Below, piece after piece: positions 9,034 to 18,663 of a stretch of 64,000 nt of DNA. The first letter of the stretch is position 1, and each line of letters opens with the position of its first letter. The translations under genes and the position numbers were made by a program. Below the pieces are notes generated by a model. The model had not been told where the DNA came from, made no database searches, and saw only the letters and a list, made by a program, of their open reading frames with translations. Origin of the DNA: DAIDKA01 sp963726995 (lineage in GTDB: Bacteria; Pseudomonadota; Gammaproteobacteria; Steroidobacterales; Steroidobacteraceae); the NCBI GenBank assembly GCA_963726995.1, contig CAVSEP010000007.1, positions 248,001-312,000 on the forward strand, in the 5' to 3' direction.

Positions 9034-10803
9034 CGGCCGCGCAGGAACAGCCGGTCCAGCTCCATCCAGCTCAAGCGCACCCAGGTGGGTCGGCCGTGAT
9101 TGCATTGATTGGCGCGCAGGGTCTGTTCCATCTGCCGCAACAGCGCGGCCATCTCCGGCAATGACAGCCGGCGATTCGCGTGCACCGAGGTGCGGCACGC
9201 CAGCGTGGCCAGAAACCGGTCCGCGGCATCCTCGATATGGTGCGCGGCCGCCGGATGGTCCAGATCGCGCGCCACCTCGCGCACGATTTCCGCGATCTTT
9301 GCGCTGGGCAGCAGTGCCGGCACCCGGCGCAGTCCCAGCCGCGCCGGCCCCAGCGCTTCGAGCTCGAAGCCGGCACGCTCCCAGGCCTGGCGATCTTCCA
9401 GCAGTGCGTCGAGCTCATGGGCGGGCAGCTCCACGACCAGCGGCTCGAGCAATGCCTGGGAAGGCACGCCGTTCGCGTACTGGCTTTTCAGTTGTTCATA
9501 CAGCACCCGCTCATGCCCGGCGTGCATGTCGACCAGCACCACGCCCTGTTCGGTCTGGGAAAGTATGTAGGTGCCCCGGATCTGCGCCAGCGGCGTGCCC
9601 AGCGGCTGCTCGAGATCGGCGCTCAAGGGGTTCGGCGGCGCTCGCCACCGCCAGTTCCAGGCCATACGTTTGCGGTGCATCCTGCTGCAGCCGGGCGACG
9701 ACTTTCCACGGATCGCGGCCCGGTTCGTAGCGCGCCGGCAAGGGTTCGCGCACTTCGCCCCGGCTCACCGGCAGCGCCCGGCCCGGCTGCGGTTCGGCCT
9801 CGCCGGGACGGGTATGCGACAGCGCCTCGGCAATGGCGCGAAACACGAAGTCGTGAACCTGGCGCGAATCCCGGAAGCGCACCTCGAGCTTGGTGGGATG
9901 CGCGTTGACGTCGACCATGGCCGGATCCAGGGTCAGATACAGCACGTAGGCGGGATAGCGACCATGGAACAGCACGTCGCGGTAGCCCAGGCGCACGGCA
10001 TTCATCAGCAGCCGATCACGCACGCTGCGCCCGTTCACGAACCAGAACTGCTGGTCCGCCGCGCCCCGCGAGGCCGTGGGCAGCCCCAGCCAGCCGCCCA
10101 CCGATACGGGACCTGCCACGTGCTCGAATGGCAGCGCCTGCTCCAGGAAATCATTGCCGAGAATGGCGCGCACCCGCGCTTCCACCGGCGCTGAGGAAGC
10201 GGCCGCCGGCGCGTCGATGAGCACCCGATCGGCATTGCGCAACCGAAAGCCGATGTCGGGACGCGACAGCGCCAGTCGCTCAACCAGGCGCGCGATATGC
10301 CCGGCCTCGGTCGCATCGCTGCGCACGAACTTGCGCCGCGCCGGCACGTTGAAGAACAGATCGCGTACCTCGACCGTGGTGCCGACCACATGTGCCGCGG
10401 GACGCAGGCTCGAGCGGCTGCCGCCTTCGGCCTGGACCTCCACGGCATGCTCGGCCTGCGCGGTGCGCGTCAGCAGTCGCAGTCGCGACACCGACGCGAT
10501 CGAGGGCATGGCCTCGCCGCGAAATCCCAGCGTGACCACGGATTCCAGGTCATCCATCGAGGCGATCTTGCTGGTCGCGTGCCGCTGCAATGCCAGGGGC
10601 ACTTCCTCCGCCGCCATGCCTGAGCCGTCGTCATGGACCCGAATCAGGCCGATGCCGCCGCGCTCGATGTCGATTTCGATGCGCGAGGCTCCCGCATCCA
10701 GGCTGTTCTCCACCAGTTCCTTGACCACGGATGCCGGGCGCTCGATGACCTCGCCGGCGGCGATCTGATCGATGAGTTCGTCGGGGAGGATTCGGATCGG
10801 CAT
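9030..10803 (-). pseudogene. mutL: DNA mismatch repair protein MutL, single-base frameshift
   Basis: MutL couples mismatch recognition by MutS to strand incision. The N-terminal GHKL ATPase half is intact (AAGEVIERPASVVKELVENSLDAGA region, DDGSGM, RHATSKI, TLGFRGEAM). The C-terminal dimerisation half (LAQIRGTYILSQ, VDMHAGHERVLYE) is intact but lies in another frame. The shift falls in a run of four G at 9627-9630 (+ strand); deleting one restores a 590-residue protein through AEPLSADLEQPLGTP. As written, the first frame ends near 9511 and lacks the dimerisation domain, so repair would be lost. It follows amiC and overlaps miaA. Confidence 0.92.
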
Positions 10804-10838
10804 GCGCGAAAGTATGCCTGATCCGCAATGGCAGTCGC

Positions 10839-12041
10839 TCAGGCGCCGGGGGCTCCCGTGCCGGAAGCTTCCGCGGGCGCGTGCGCGCCGCGGGCCAGCG
10901 CGAAGCGGGTGCCGGCAGGGGGATTTCCCGTGAAGTAGCTGCGCAGTCCGGCAAACACCGCATCGGCCAGGGCGGACTGCTGGGTCGGGTTGCGCAGCCG
11001 CCGCTCCTCGACCGGGTTGGAGATGTAGGCCGTTTCAACCAGCATCGAGGGAATGTCGGGGGACTTGAGCACCACGAAGCGCGCCTGCTGCACCTGGGCC
11101 TTGCGCACCAGCCCCACGCTTTCCAGCGCACCCAGGACGTTTTGCGCCGCCGCAGCACTGGCGCTGATGGTGGCCGTCTGCGACAGGTCCAGCAGCACGG
11201 AAGCCAGGGTGTTGTCCTTGTCGGAGAGGCTCACGCCGCCCATGAGATCGGCCGCATTCTCGCGCTCGGCCAGCCAGCGGGCCGCCTCGTTGCTCGCGCC
11301 GCGTTCGGACAGCACGTACACCGAGGAGCCGGACACCGCGCTGTTCACGACTGAATCAGCGTGGATGGAAATGAACAGATCCGCTTTTGCCGCGCGCGCG
11401 CGATGCATGCGCTCGCGCAAGGTCAGGAACTCATCCCGGTCGCGCGTCAGCACCGCCCGCATGCCCGGCTCGCCGTTGATGCGCCGGGCCAGCGATCGGG
11501 CGATGGCCAGCACCACATCTTTTTCGTGGGCCCCCGCATGCCCGGTGGCCCCCGGGTCCTCGCCACCGTGGCCGGCATCCACGGCGATCACGATGTCGCG
11601 GCCGGAGTCGCGCGGTGCATGGGCCGCCGCCACGGCGCGCAGTGGACCCGCCATCAGGCGCACCGTCAGCGTCGGGGCGGATCTGCCGGCACTGTTCCAG
11701 GCCAGCTGTACCGGGATCGATCGCTTCAGCAGTATCGTCAGCCGAAGATCGCCGTTCGCCTGCGGCTGGGCGCTGATCCCGGTCAGCATTCCCTGCGGCT
11801 GCGGCAACACCAGCTCCGGTGCTGCACGGACATGGCGCAGGGTGAGGGAAATGCGTGCCGGGGTCCTCGAGGTGACGACTTTATAGTTGACCCTGGCGCT
11901 CAACTGCACGGTCAGGGTGGCACCGCTGTCATCGACGGCGGCAGCCACTGCGCGCAGCTGGGAGGCACCGGTGGCTGCGGCCGCTGCCCACAGCGGCGCC
12001 GACAAGGCCAGCCAAAGCGCGATAAAGACACGAATTTTCAT
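10839..12041 (-). CDS. amiC: N-acetylmuramoyl-L-alanine amidase (AmiB/AmiC type)
   Basis: This is a periplasmic zinc amidase that cuts the stem peptide from MurNAc during septum splitting. In 400 residues it has a signal peptide (about 1-22), an AMIN domain (about 27-125) for septal targeting, and an Amidase_3 domain (about 147-375). The zinc and catalytic residues are visible in VDAGHGGEDPG (His), HEKDVVL (Glu), ISIHADS (His) and MLVETAYISNP (Glu). There is no C-terminal LysM repeat. It sits between tsaE and mutL, as usual in gammaproteobacteria. Whether it is functionally AmiB or AmiC cannot be settled. Confidence 0.93.
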   Translation of the reverse strand: MKIRVFIALWLALSAPLWAAAAATGASQLRAVAAAVDDSGATLTVQLSARVNYKVVTSRTPARISLTLRHVRAAPELVLPQPQGMLTGISAQPQANGDLRLTILLKRSIPVQLAWNSAGRSAPTLTVRLMAGPLRAVAAAHAPRDSGRDIVIAVDAGHGGEDPGATGHAGAHEKDVVLAIARSLARRINGEPGMRAVLTRDRDEFLTLRERMHRARAAKADLFISIHADSVVNSAVSGSSVYVLSERGASNEAARWLAERENAADLMGGVSLSDKDNTLASVLLDLSQTATISASAAAAQNVLGALESVGLVRKAQVQQARFVVLKSPDIPSMLVETAYISNPVEERRLRNPTQQSALADAVFAGLRSYFTGNPPAGTRFALARGAHAPAEASGTGAPGA

Positions 12042-12092
12042 AGACTTCGCAACAACATCTGCTGCGTAATCTACGACTCCGTGGCTGGCAAT

Positions 12093-12563
12093 TCAACCTT
12101 GGAACCGGGCCAGCCACCTCAGGCCCGAGGCGCTCGAGGCCTGCAGCTCCAATTCGTGGAACGTCGCCTGCGCCCTGAGGCTGACATCGATATCGGCGGC
12201 GGGCAGCCACGGCCCGGCCCGTTCCGGCCACTCGATCAGCCAGACATGACCGGCGCCTGCCAGGTCGCGCAGCCCCAGGTCTTCGAACTCCTGCGGGTCC
12301 TGCAGTCGATACAGGTCCGCGTGCACCACCGTCATGGCGCCGACGGCATAGGACTCGAACAGGGTGTAGGTCGGGCTGCGCACCACGCCCGCATGACCCA
12401 ACGCGTGCAGAAAACCCCGCGCCAGGGTCGTCTTGCCGGCACCCAGATCCCCATGCAGCTGCACCTGCAGCGCCCGGGAATCCTCGGTCGGCATACTCAA
12501 GGCCAGGCGCGCGCCCACTGCCTCGGTCTCCTGCGGCGTGGCCGCGATCAGGGATTGACGCAA
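12093..12563 (-). CDS. tsaE: tRNA threonylcarbamoyladenosine biosynthesis ATPase TsaE
   Basis: TsaE is the ATPase partner of TsaB and TsaD in making the t6A37 modification of ANN-decoding tRNAs. The 156-residue length is normal. Walker A reads GDLGAGKTTL, followed by the family-specific SPTYTLFESY and HADLYRL with IEWPERA. Its 5' end overlaps the nnrD gene by 16 bp and amiC follows 51 bp downstream, so it belongs to the same transcript. Confidence 0.96.
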   Translation of the reverse strand: MRQSLIAATPQETEAVGARLALSMPTEDSRALQVQLHGDLGAGKTTLARGFLHALGHAGVVRSPTYTLFESYAVGAMTVVHADLYRLQDPQEFEDLGLRDLAGAGHVWLIEWPERAGPWLPAADIDVSLRAQATFHELELQASSASGLRWLARFQG

Positions 12564-14026
12564 GCCTGCAGCTCCCGGGCGACGTCACTGGCCAGCAGGC
12601 CACGCTCGCCCGGACGCGCCGCGGCATCGCCCGCCAATGCATGCGCCATGACGGCCGCACGCGTGGCCAGCCAGGGGTCGGCGCACTGCGCCAGAACCCC
12701 GGCGATCGCGCCGGTGAGCACATCGCCCATGCCGGCGCTGGCCATGCCTGGATTGCCGCGCTCACACAGCCCGGGCGCCTTGCCGCGCGCGCCCACCAGC
12801 GTGCCCGCGCCCTTGAGCGCGATGGTGCCGCCGTACGCCGCGACCAGCGCGGCCAGCGCCGCCAGGCGATCGGCCTGCACTTCGGCCGTGTCGATGCCCA
12901 GGAGCCTGCCGGCCTCCCCCGGATGCGGCGTCAGTATCCAATTGTCGCGCTGCAGCTTGCCGCTCTCGGCAATGATGTTCAGCGCGTCCGCATCCACCAC
13001 CAGCGGCCCGGGCGAGCGCAGCGTCAGGCGCACCAGTTCCCGTGCCCAGTCGCTGCGCCCCAGACCGGGCCCGATGGCCACAATGTCGGCCCGCTCCAGC
13101 GCCGCCACCAGGTCAGCCGGACTGTGCAGCGGCAGGCAGATCAGCTCCGGGCGGCCCGCAACGATCGCCGACAGGTTTTCCGGCGAGGTCGCCACGGTGA
13201 CCAGGCCCGCGCCCGCGCGCAGACAGGCCTCCCCGCAAAGGCGCACCGCTCCGGGCATGCCGGAGCCGCCACCGATGATGAGCACGCGCCCGAAGTCGCC
13301 CTTGTGCGCCTGCCGCGCCCGCCGCGGCAGCGCCTGGACGACGCAGGTTTCGGTGATGCGCTGCAGCCGCGGAAGGAATTGCGGAATGTCCGGAACCGGC
13401 ACTTCCAGGTCATCGAAGAATATCCGGCCCGCACGCTCCGGCCCTTCGCCCAGGAACAGTCCGGTCTTGAGCCCCACGAAGGTCACGGTCGAATCCGCCC
13501 GGATCGCCTCCCCCAAGGGCATGCCGCTGTCGCTGTCCAGGCCCGAAGGAATATCGATCGCGAACACCGGCCGTCCGGCCGCATTGATGGCCCGGATGGC
13601 ATCGGCGGCCGCAGCCCGCACCGGCTCGGTCAACCCGGTGCCCAGCACCGCATCGACGATCACCTCGCCGTCGCGCAGCAGCGATGCGTTCAGGGACTGC
13701 ACCGAGCCGCCGCTGGCCACGAAGTCCGCATGGGCCTGGCGCGCATCGCCCTTGAGCGCGGCAACCGGGCTGACCGCGATGACGCTGACCTCCAGGCCCG
13801 CGGCCTGCGCAAAGCGCGCGAGCACGTAGCCGTCCCCCCCGTTGTTGCCCCCGCCGCAGACAATGACGATCCGCAGCGCCATGGGCCAGCGGGCGCGCAG
13901 GTAACGCAGCGTGGCCTCACCGGCGCGCTTCATCAGGGTATAGCCCGACACCGGCAGTGACTCGATGGCGCGCTGGTCCAATGCCCGGACCTGCGCGGCG
14001 GAATAAACGGCGATTGGCAGTGCCAT
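12548..14026 (-). CDS. nnrD: Bifunctional NAD(P)H-hydrate epimerase/dehydratase
   Basis: This enzyme repairs damaged NADHX and NADPHX. The 492-residue protein has an N-terminal YjeF_N epimerase domain (GGGNNGGDGYVLAR, DAVLGTGL, DIPSGLDSDSG) and a C-terminal ribokinase-like ADP-dependent dehydratase domain (VLIIGGGSGMPG, LTPHPGEAGRLLG, SAGMGDVLTGAIAG). I use ATG 14026 because homologues begin just before the SAAQVRALD helix; an upstream ATG would run into queG on the other strand. It is the first gene of the nnrD-tsaE-amiC-mutL-miaA-hfq run. Its start is 23 bp from the divergent queG start. Confidence 0.95.
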   Translation of the reverse strand: MALPIAVYSAAQVRALDQRAIESLPVSGYTLMKRAGEATLRYLRARWPMALRIVIVCGGGNNGGDGYVLARFAQAAGLEVSVIAVSPVAALKGDARQAHADFVASGGSVQSLNASLLRDGEVIVDAVLGTGLTEPVRAAAADAIRAINAAGRPVFAIDIPSGLDSDSGMPLGEAIRADSTVTFVGLKTGLFLGEGPERAGRIFFDDLEVPVPDIPQFLPRLQRITETCVVQALPRRARQAHKGDFGRVLIIGGGSGMPGAVRLCGEACLRAGAGLVTVATSPENLSAIVAGRPELICLPLHSPADLVAALERADIVAIGPGLGRSDWARELVRLTLRSPGPLVVDADALNIIAESGKLQRDNWILTPHPGEAGRLLGIDTAEVQADRLAALAALVAAYGGTIALKGAGTLVGARGKAPGLCERGNPGMASAGMGDVLTGAIAGVLAQCADPWLATRAAVMAHALAGDAAARPGERGLLASDVARELQACVNP

Positions 14027-14032
14027 GGCCTC

Positions 14033-14040
14033 ATTATACT
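14033..14040. promoter_or_regulatory. Overlapping back-to-back -10 elements for nnrD and queG
   Basis: Only 22 bp separate the divergent nnrD and queG start codons. The + strand has TATACT at 14035-14040, with a TTGGCA at 14014-14019 (15-bp spacer), and the - strand has a perfect TATAAT at 14038-14033. The two -10 hexamers overlap on opposite strands, and transcripts from either would be almost leaderless. This is seen in the sequence; promoter activity is inference. Confidence 0.45.
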
Positions 14041-14048
14041 GGGCCGCC

Positions 14049-15143
14049 ATGTCCGACCCGACCCAGTTTGCGCCGCCCGCGCTGCGAGCCATGCGCGCAC
14101 AGCTTGAGAGCCTGGCGCAGGCGCTGGGTTTTTCGGCCCTGGGGGTCGCGGCGCTGGATCTGGAGACGGATGAGCAGCACCTGCTGCGCTGGCTCGAACA
14201 GGGTCATCACGGCGACATGTCCTACATGGCCCGCCATGGCCTGATGCGCAGCCGTCCGGCGATGCTCGCCCCGGGCAGCGTGCGCGCCATCTGCGTGCGG
14301 CTGGACTACTTCCCGCCCGACGCGGCCGACGCGACAGCCGTGCTGGCGGATCCGGCCAGCGCCTACGTGTCCCGGTATGCGCTCGGCCGCGACTATCACA
14401 AGGTACTGCGCGGGTTGCTGAAGACCCTGGCGAAACAACTGCTCGAGCGCATCGGACCCTTCGGCTATCGGGTCTGCGTGGACAGCGCCCCGGTGCTGGA
14501 GAAGGCCCTGGCACGCAATGCGGGCCTGGGCTGGATCGGCAAGCACACCAACCTGCTCTCCCGCGATGCCGGCTCGTGGTTCTTCCTCGGCGAGATACTC
14601 ACCGACCTGCCGCTGCCGGCCGACTCGGTGCCCAGCGCGCATTGCGGCACCTGCAGCGCCTGCATCGACATCTGCCCGACCCAGGCCATCCTGGGTCCGC
14701 AGCGGCTCGATGCCCGACGCTGCATCTCATACCTGACCATCGAGCACTTCGGTGCGATCCCGGTTGAACTGCGCCGCGCCATGGGCAATCGCATCTATGG
14801 CTGCGATGACTGCCAGCTGGTGTGCCCCTGGAACAAGTTTGCGCAGGCCGCGGCCCACCCGGATTTCAAGGTCCGCCATGGACTCGACCGGGCGCAGCTG
14901 ACGGAGCTGTTCGCCTGGACGGAAGCGCAATTCACGGAGCGCATGCGCGGCTCGGCCATCCATCGCATCGGCTACGAACGCTGGTCGCGCAACATTGCAG
15001 TGGCGCTGGGCAATGCCCCGCCGTCGGCACAGGCGCGGGCCATTCTGCTGGCGCGGCGCGCTCAGGCCTCCGCCTTGCTGCGCGAACATATTGACTGGGC
15101 GCTGGCCCAGCATCCGGCGTCGCAGCAGCCGCTCAGCGCGTGA
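14049..15143 (+). CDS. queG: Epoxyqueuosine reductase QueG
   Basis: QueG catalyses the last step of queuosine synthesis, reducing epoxyqueuosine in tRNA using cobalamin and two [4Fe-4S] clusters. The 364-residue protein starts at ATG 14049. The cluster motifs are CGTCSACIDICP and CDDCQLVCPWN, and the N-terminal cobalamin-binding part (ALGRDYHKVLR, GLGWIGKHTNLLS) is present. It is divergent from nnrD, the common gammaproteobacterial arrangement. Its end overlaps panC by 11 bp on the opposite strand. Confidence 0.97.
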   Translation: MSDPTQFAPPALRAMRAQLESLAQALGFSALGVAALDLETDEQHLLRWLEQGHHGDMSYMARHGLMRSRPAMLAPGSVRAICVRLDYFPPDAADATAVLADPASAYVSRYALGRDYHKVLRGLLKTLAKQLLERIGPFGYRVCVDSAPVLEKALARNAGLGWIGKHTNLLSRDAGSWFFLGEILTDLPLPADSVPSAHCGTCSACIDICPTQAILGPQRLDARRCISYLTIEHFGAIPVELRRAMGNRIYGCDDCQLVCPWNKFAQAAAHPDFKVRHGLDRAQLTELFAWTEAQFTERMRGSAIHRIGYERWSRNIAVALGNAPPSAQARAILLARRAQASALLREHIDWALAQHPASQQPLSA

Positions 15144-15978
15144 CGCGCAGATTGTCGATCAGCCGCGCCTTGCCCAGGCGCGCCGCCACCAGCACCACCA
15201 GCTCGCGGCAGGTGAGCGCCGCGGGCTGCAGATCCCGGGCGTCACGCACGGCAAAATAGTCGGGGCGAAAGCCAGCCGCATTGAGCGCCGCCAGCCCCTC
15301 GGTCTCCACGTCCCGGTCATACGCGCCCGCCAGTAGGCGGGCGCGGGCCTGCTGCAGCTCCCGATGCAGGACCGGCGCGATCTTGCGCTCGGCCGCGGTC
15401 AGGTACTGGTTGCGCGAACTCATCGCCAGGCCGTCACTCTCACGCACGGTGGCCGCCCCGATGATGATCACCGCCATGCACAGATCCGCCACCATGCGGC
15501 GGATGACCGTCAGTTGCTGAAAGTCCTTCTCGCCGAAAATGGCGGCATCCGGCTCGACGATGTTCAGCAGCTTCGTGACGACGGTCGCCACGCCCTGAAA
15601 GTGCCCGGGGCGGAACTCCCCGTCCAGGATCTGCGAGAGCACCGGCACTTCCACCCGGGCGGCATTTTCCGGTCCGTTCGGATAGATCTCCTGCACATCC
15701 GGCATGAACATCAGGTCGCAGCCCGCCGCTGTCAGCATGCGCTCGTCATCCCGGGGCGTGCGCGGATAGTGCGCATAGTCCTCGTTGGGCCCGAACTGCA
15801 TGGGATTCACGAAGATACTGGCGACGAAACGATCGCCGTACTGGCGCGCGGCATCGATGAGGCTCATGTGACCGGCGTGCAGATTGCCCATGGTGGGCAC
15901 GAAGGCGACGCGCTGACCGGCCGCGCGCCAGGAACGGATCCGTTCCCGCACCTGCGCGATGGTGGTGACGGTCAGCAT
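15133..15978 (-). CDS. panC: Pantothenate synthetase
   Basis: PanC condenses pantoate and beta-alanine with ATP to make pantothenate. The 281-residue length is normal. Visible motifs are the HIGH-like GNLHAGHMSL, the substrate pocket FVNPMQFGPNEDY, GEKDFQQL and the KMSKS-like AMSSRNQYL. Its start is adjacent to the deoxynucleoside kinase stop. panB, often found between this kinase and panC, is not in the window. Confidence 0.97.
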   Translation of the reverse strand: MLTVTTIAQVRERIRSWRAAGQRVAFVPTMGNLHAGHMSLIDAARQYGDRFVASIFVNPMQFGPNEDYAHYPRTPRDDERMLTAAGCDLMFMPDVQEIYPNGPENAARVEVPVLSQILDGEFRPGHFQGVATVVTKLLNIVEPDAAIFGEKDFQQLTVIRRMVADLCMAVIIIGAATVRESDGLAMSSRNQYLTAAERKIAPVLHRELQQARARLLAGAYDRDVETEGLAALNAAGFRPDYFAVRDARDLQPAALTCRELVVLVAARLGKARLIDNLRVTR

Positions 15979-16631
15979 CAGATGATTCCGTGACGCATGG
16001 CGTTGTAGTAGTTGCGCCCGCGCTTGACGCGACTGATGGCGAGCACCAGGTCCTCATAATCCGCCTCATTGCCGATCGGGTCCATCGATGCGGCATTGAC
16101 GATGAGCAGCGGGGCCTCGTCGAATTCATGGAAGAAGCGCGAGTAGGCCTCGTTGAGCCGCGTCAGGTAGGCGCGCTCGATCTGCTGCTCGAAGGCGATG
16201 CCGCGCCGCGCAATGCGCGCCAGCAGCACGTCCACCGGCGCCTGCAGATAAATGACCAGGTCCGGCTTTGGCGCCAGGCCGCCGAGTTTGGCGTGCACCT
16301 GTTCGTAGAGCGCGAACTCAGCCTCATCCAGCGTCACGCGGGCAAACAGCCGATCCTTGGCCATCAGGTAGTCGGCCACCTGGACCTGCGAAAACATGTC
16401 CGACTGGTTCAGCCCCTGCAGCTGTTGGGTGCGCTGGAACAGGAAGTAGAGTTGGGCGGGAAAGGCGGCCGCGCGAGGATTGCGGTAGAAGCGTTCCAGG
16501 AAGGGGTTCTCGGCAGCCTGCTCCAGGATCAGGGTCGCGCCATAGGTCTCGGCCAGCCGCCGCGCGAGACTGGTCTTGCCCACGCCGATGGGGCCTTCGA
16601 CGACGATGTAGCGGAATGCGGTGGCAGTCAT
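15978..16631 (-). CDS. Deoxynucleoside kinase (dGK/dAK-type)
   Basis: It phosphorylates deoxynucleosides for salvage. The 217-residue protein has P-loop EGPIGVGKTSLA (residues 12-23), the base-recognition segment LYFLFQRTQQL, DYLMAKDRLFA and the lid-like RIARRGIAFEQ. Proteobacterial members next to folK and pan genes are usually annotated deoxyadenosine or deoxyguanosine kinase; the exact base preference is not decidable here. It overlaps folK by 4 bp and abuts panC, so the genes are translationally coupled. Confidence 0.88.
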   Translation of the reverse strand: MTATAFRYIVVEGPIGVGKTSLARRLAETYGATLILEQAAENPFLERFYRNPRAAAFPAQLYFLFQRTQQLQGLNQSDMFSQVQVADYLMAKDRLFARVTLDEAEFALYEQVHAKLGGLAPKPDLVIYLQAPVDVLLARIARRGIAFEQQIERAYLTRLNEAYSRFFHEFDEAPLLIVNAASMDPIGNEADYEDLVLAISRVKRGRNYYNAMRHGII

Positions 16632-17119
16632 AGGGGCCAGAGGCCGTCAGCGGAAACACGGGCCAGAAGCTCCCGGACCAGGCCACAACCTGGCACTTCC
16701 AGTTCCGGAGCGATATCCGCCAGAGGATACAGAACGAAGTTGCGCTCCACTACACCGGGATGGGGGAGCACCAGTTCATCAGTCCTGGACTGCTCGCGCC
16801 CAAAGACCAGGATATCCAGATCGATGACCCGCGGCCCCCAGTGCTCGTGCGATGCGGGACGGCCGGCGCGGGCTTCCCGGGTGCGCAGCTCCCGCAGCAG
16901 TTCAGGCGCCGGCAGCTGGGTGAGCAGCCCCGCGACCGCATTGACGTAGTCGGGCTGGGCCACCGGGCCCATGGGACGGGAACCGTACAGGCGCGAGACC
17001 GCGACGCACAGTGTCCCGGGCAGGCCGGCGAGGCCGGCGAGGGCCTGGCGGACCTGCGCCGCCGGATCAGACAGATTGCTGCCCAGCCCTATGTAGGCGG
17101 GCTGCCACACCGCCCTCAC
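16628..17119 (-). CDS. folK: 2-amino-4-hydroxy-6-hydroxymethyldihydropteridine pyrophosphokinase
   Basis: FolK transfers pyrophosphate from ATP to the pterin precursor in folate synthesis. The 163-residue length is typical. Motifs are YIGLGSNLSDP at the start, the substrate segment VSRLYGSRPMGPVAQPDYVNAV (residues about 42-63) and the metal-binding HEHWGPRVIDLDIL. It overlaps pcnB upstream and the kinase downstream by 4 bp each. Confidence 0.96.
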   Translation of the reverse strand: MRAVWQPAYIGLGSNLSDPAAQVRQALAGLAGLPGTLCVAVSRLYGSRPMGPVAQPDYVNAVAGLLTQLPAPELLRELRTREARAGRPASHEHWGPRVIDLDILVFGREQSRTDELVLPHPGVVERNFVLYPLADIAPELEVPGCGLVRELLARVSADGLWPL

Positions 17120-18585
17120 GCAGAACTGGCCGGCCTGCGACGGCGGCGGCGCGGGCCGCGGCGTGCACCTTCGCGGCGGGGCGTGGAGCCACCCAGCTCA
17201 TCGGCCATGGTCTCGCGCTGCGCGCTCGGCACTTCCTGCAGACGGGTCCACCAGTCGGCAGTTTCCTGGGATGCCAGACCCAGTTGCGCACGCAGCAGCA
17301 GCAGGTCGTAGGAGGCGCGAAACCGCGGATGTTCCAGCACCCGCAGCGCCCGGCGGCCGCGTGGATGCTCGAGGCGCGGCTGCAGGGCGAACATCTCGCG
17401 CACGCCCAGGGCGAAGCGCCGCGGAATGGCGATGCGCGACTGCGCCTCGCGCATGGCCTGGTCACAGGCGTCCAGGATGGCGCCGGTCTCATGCCAGTGC
17501 TCCTGCGGCATCGCTTCGATGATCCCGGCAATCGGCCCGTACAGCAGCAGCGCGAACAGGAAAGTCGGTGTGATGGGTTTGTCCGCGGCGACCCGTTCAT
17601 CCGTGTTGCGCAGGCCCTGCAGCAGCAGTTGCTCCACGAGATTGCCGGGATGGCTGGCCGCATAGGCGTCCACCGTCGGCAGCAAGGCGGCAAGCAGGCC
17701 ACGGGAGCGCAACACTTCGTAGCTGCGCGCACCATGCCCGGTCAGGAACAGTTTCAGGGTCTCATCGAACAGGCGTGCGGGCGGCACGCCACCCAGGAGA
17801 TCCGCCAGCGTGGCGATCGGGGCCGCGGTCGCCGGATCCAGGGAAAACCCCAGCTTGGCCTCGAAGCGCGCGGCGCGCAGCATGCGCACCGGATCCTCGC
17901 GGTAGCGCGTTTCCGGATCGCCGATCAGGCGCAGGGTGTGTGCAGCGATGTCCGCCGCACCATTGACGTAGTCCCAAATCGAGAAGTCGGCGATGTTGTA
18001 GTAGAGGGAGTTGCAGGTGAAATCCCGGCGCCAGACGTCTTCGTCGATATTGCCGTAGACGTTGTCGCGCAGTATTCGCCCCGACTCATCAAACGCGCGG
18101 TTCGTGTCGGCCGCCTCATCGAACGAATCACGCCTTCGGCCGGCCGGTGGCTGCTGTACGACCCGCTCCTCTGCAATCTGCACCTCTTCGCCGGAATCGC
18201 CCTCCTCCGCATCCACGTCCAGGACGGGCTCTTCAGCTTGCGAAGGTGCGCTGGAGGCGCGGAAGGTGGCGACCTCGATGGTCTCGCGGCCAAAGAACAC
18301 ATGCGCCAGACGGAAGCGTCGGCCGACCAGCCGGCAATTGCGGAACAACTTGCGGATCTCCTCCGGCAACGCATCCGTGGAGACATCGAAATCCTTGGGC
18401 GTCAAGCCCAGCATCAGATCGCGGACGCAGCCTCCGACCAGAAAGCCCTGATAGCCCGCCTCGCGCAGGCGATACAGCACGCGCAGGGCATTCTGGGAAA
18501 TGTGCGCTCGGGAAACGGAGTGCTCGGAGCGCGGAATTATCCGCGCCTTTACGGCCGATGCCGCAGGATCAACAGGTGAGTTCAA
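17116..18585 (-). CDS. pcnB: Poly(A) polymerase I
   Basis: PcnB adds 3' poly(A) tails to RNA, promoting decay. The 489-residue protein has the nucleotidyltransferase signature GGCVRDLMLG with the catalytic KDFDVSTDA aspartates, the RNCRLVGRRFRLAHVFFG segment and a neck region RDFTCNSLYYN. The C-terminus is strongly basic (RRRRR-rich), as usual for RNA binding. It heads the pcnB-folK-kinase-panC run. The tRNA-Glu promoter lies immediately upstream on the other strand. Confidence 0.95.
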   Translation of the reverse strand: MNSPVDPAASAVKARIIPRSEHSVSRAHISQNALRVLYRLREAGYQGFLVGGCVRDLMLGLTPKDFDVSTDALPEEIRKLFRNCRLVGRRFRLAHVFFGRETIEVATFRASSAPSQAEEPVLDVDAEEGDSGEEVQIAEERVVQQPPAGRRRDSFDEAADTNRAFDESGRILRDNVYGNIDEDVWRRDFTCNSLYYNIADFSIWDYVNGAADIAAHTLRLIGDPETRYREDPVRMLRAARFEAKLGFSLDPATAAPIATLADLLGGVPPARLFDETLKLFLTGHGARSYEVLRSRGLLAALLPTVDAYAASHPGNLVEQLLLQGLRNTDERVAADKPITPTFLFALLLYGPIAGIIEAMPQEHWHETGAILDACDQAMREAQSRIAIPRRFALGVREMFALQPRLEHPRGRRALRVLEHPRFRASYDLLLLRAQLGLASQETADWWTRLQEVPSAQRETMADELGGSTPRREGARRGPRRRRRRPASSA

Positions 18586-18604
18586 GGAGTATGGCTTCTA
18601 AGGC

Positions 18605-18632
18605 TTGAGCAATGTCTACAGCCGCCTATAAT
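18605..18632 (+). promoter_or_regulatory. Probable sigma-70 promoter of tRNA-Glu
   Basis: TTGAGC at 18605-18610 and a perfect TATAAT at 18627-18632 are spaced by 16 bp, about 30 bp before the mature tRNA. The bases just after the -10 are GC-rich, the discriminator type expected of a stringently controlled stable-RNA promoter. Confidence 0.6.
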
Positions 18633-18663
18633 ACCGCGCTCTCGCGCCAGAGCTTGAAACCTC

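Noticed and set aside
11361..13829. A very long open frame (822 codons) on the + strand
   Set aside because: It is antisense to amiC, tsaE and nnrD, which have clear motifs and gene order. Long antisense frames are expected in high-GC DNA.
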